Source: Arthrobacter wenxiniae
Lineage (GTDB): Bacteria; Actinomycetota; Actinomycetes; Actinomycetales; Micrococcaceae
Assembly (NCBI RefSeq): GCF_013376105.1
Contig: NZ_JAAMFM010000007.1
Span: 79,642-143,641, forward strand
DNA: 64,000 nt
Direction: 5' to 3'
In this document: in pieces, positions 62,985 through 64,000 of the stretch
Layout: each line of letters begins with the position of its first letter
How positions within the stretch are numbered: position 1 is the stretch's first letter
Position numbers and translations under genes: made by a program
The notes under the pieces: generated by a model
Database searches by the model: none
What the model saw: the letters and a program-made list of their open reading frames with translations, nothing else
What the model was told of the DNA's origin: nothing

Positions 62985-63821
62985 ATCAGAGATCCCCACA
63001 CAACCCTTGCCATGGGTCCGGCCCTGCTGTTTGCCCCGGCCGACCGCCCCGAACGGTTTGCCAAGGCGGCGGACCGTTCCGACGCCGTCATCCTGGACCT
63101 GGAGGACGCCGTTGCTCCCGGGGCCAAGGCCCAGGCGCGTGAAAACATGGTCAACAGCACGCTGGACCCGGCAACCACCATGGTCCGGATCAACGCCTTG
63201 GACACCGCCGACTCCCGCCTCGATCTCGCCGCCGTCGACCGCAGCAGCTTCAACACCATCATGGTGGCCAAGGCATCGGACGTTGACATCATCGCGTCGC
63301 TCACCGGCTACCAGGTGGTGGCCCTGTGCGAGACCGCTGCGGGCATCCTGGCCGCACCGAGGCTGGCCAAACTGTTCAACGTGGTTGCCTTGATGTGGGG
63401 CGCCGAGGACCTCGTGGCGTCACTGGGAGGCACGTCCAGCCGCTATGCCGGCGGCCCCAAGGCTGGCAGCTACCGTGCGGTGGCAACGCACGCGCGCTCG
63501 CAGCTGCTGCTGGCGGCCGGTGCGGCCGGGAAGCTGGCCATTGACTCCATCTACGCGGACATCCCCGACCTCGACGGGCTGGCGGCTGAGGCGGACGACG
63601 CCGCGGCGAGCGGCTTTGGTGCCAAGGCATGCATCCACCCCAGCCAGGTGGCGGTGATCCGGGACGCCTACCGGCCAGGGGAGGGCGAGGTGGCCGCGGC
63701 GCGTGAACTGCTGGCCGCAGCCAGGGACGCGGGCACCGGGGTTTTTGCCTTCAAGGGACAGATGGTGGACGGTCCCATCCTGCAGCACGCAAGGCAGACC
63801 CTCCGCCGCGCCGGCCACTAG
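62985..63821 (+). CDS. CitE-like (HpcH/HpaI) beta-hydroxyacyl-CoA lyase, apparent ATC start
   Basis: A lyase of 269 residues counted from ATG 63012, or 278 from ATC 62985. It has GPALLFAPADRPERFAKAA, VILDLEDAVAPGAKAQA with acidic metal ligands, MWGAEDLVASLGG and FGAKACIHPSQVAVI, the standard CitE fold. GAAGGAG (62971-62977) lies 7 bases before an in-frame ATC; the ATG at 63012 has no ribosome-binding site. The relative Rv2498c cleaves (R)-HMG-CoA and itamalyl-CoA. Here it would finish leucine or itaconate breakdown. Confidence 0.88.
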   Translation: MRDPHTTLAMGPALLFAPADRPERFAKAADRSDAVILDLEDAVAPGAKAQARENMVNSTLDPATTMVRINALDTADSRLDLAAVDRSSFNTIMVAKASDVDIIASLTGYQVVALCETAAGILAAPRLAKLFNVVALMWGAEDLVASLGGTSSRYAGGPKAGSYRAVATHARSQLLLAAGAAGKLAIDSIYADIPDLDGLAAEADDAAASGFGAKACIHPSQVAVIRDAYRPGEGEVAAARELLAAARDAGTGVFAFKGQMVDGPILQHARQTLRRAGH

Positions 63822-63835
63822 CAACGCTCGGTTGG

Positions 63836-63865
63836 AATCGGGGCGTTTCTTGGCAACGCTCCCGC
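63836..63865 (+). repeat. Single copy of the 30-base dispersed repeat family
   Basis: aatcggggcgtttcttggca followed by acgctcccgc. It matches the reverse orientation of the tandem units at 9048-9188 and the copy at 9010-9039 in its outer parts (CGGGG at one end, CGCTCCCGC at the other). It lies 14 bases after the lyase stop. Confidence 0.7.
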
Positions 63866-64000
63866 AGCAGTCATGGCCATGGTGTGCCCCGGGCCGGACT
63901 CGAACCCACGAACAAGAGAAACTCGGGACTCTCATGCCAGCAGCCGTCGATCTCCATCAAAAACTGCTGGTTTCGGGGGAGCGCGGGACAACAGGGTCCC
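63866..64000. other. Window end: possible tRNA 3'-end remnant on the minus strand
   Basis: On the minus strand 63907-63880 reads gggttcgagtccggcccggg and on to gcacacca, like a T-loop, acceptor end and CCA. No complete cloverleaf could be built: the T-stem arms do not pair. It may be a degenerate tRNA piece or chance. The rest is cut by the window edge. Confidence 0.25.

Overview
The window is chromosomal DNA from a high-GC Gram-positive bacterium. Gene content and order (rpsB-tsf-pyrH-frr-cdsA; glycyl-tRNA synthetase, dusB, dgt and dnaG close together; a long Ala/Pro/Val/Glu tail on ribosomal protein S2; a CDP-alcohol phosphatidyltransferase; a DivIVA-domain protein) fit an actinobacterium of the Micrococcaceae, most likely Arthrobacter or a close relative. 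Taxonomy is inference. GTG and TTG starts and 4-base ATGA/GTGA overlaps are common. There is no phage, plasmid or CRISPR signature.

Layout. 0-8 kb: end of metY, then metX, small enzymes, glycyl-tRNA synthetase and a GNAT enzyme. 8-9.3 kb: a YibE/F membrane-protein gene that has lost its middle, then a tandem repeat array. 10-13.2 kb (minus strand): a type III polyketide synthase, a methyltransferase and an FAD hydroxylase, tightly coupled like the Streptomyces srsABC phenolic-lipid operon. 13.4-17.6 kb: membrane protein, ABC-2 exporter and NarL-type two-component system. 17.7-18.8 kb: a possible leader peptide before a broken mgtE. 19-31 kb: hydrolases, dusB, dgt, a broken ABC exporter, a two-domain cupredoxin, dnaG and two tRNA-Asn genes. 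31-38 kb: MFS pump, holin-X-like membrane protein, lipid and glycosyl transferases, tRNA-Met, and an acyl-CoA dehydrogenase fragment that has replaced the end of an M23 peptidase gene. 38.5-44.2 kb: translation and lipid core genes.

44.2-50.4 kb: a LytS/LytTR two-component system flanked by two pairs of small membrane protein plus sodium:solute symporter, probably for uptake of short monocarboxylates. 50.6-54.8 kb: a Lrp/AsnC regulator divergent from a branched-chain 2-oxoacid dehydrogenase operon (E1 alpha, E1 beta, E2), with a CRP-like palindrome between them. 55.4-63.8 kb: a TetR regulator divergent, across a perfect AT-rich palindrome, from a leucine-catabolism operon: methylcrotonyl-CoA carboxylase, isovaleryl-CoA dehydrogenase type, 3-oxoacid CoA-transferase, MaoC hydratase and CitE-like lyase. 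Its gene set matches the Mycobacterium tuberculosis Rv2498c-Rv2506 region, which suggests a shared leucine and itaconate route.

Two themes recur. First, several genes have decayed by internal deletion (yibE/F, mgtE, an ABC exporter, an acyl-CoA dehydrogenase fragment, perhaps a small membrane protein). Second, short repeats occur between genes, including a roughly 30-base family found at both 9 kb and 63.8 kb. I found no clearly new defence or mobile system. The best leads are the srs-like operon, the leucine/itaconate operon with its operator and an apparent ATC start codon, the paired-transporter signalling locus, and the mgtL-like leader peptide.
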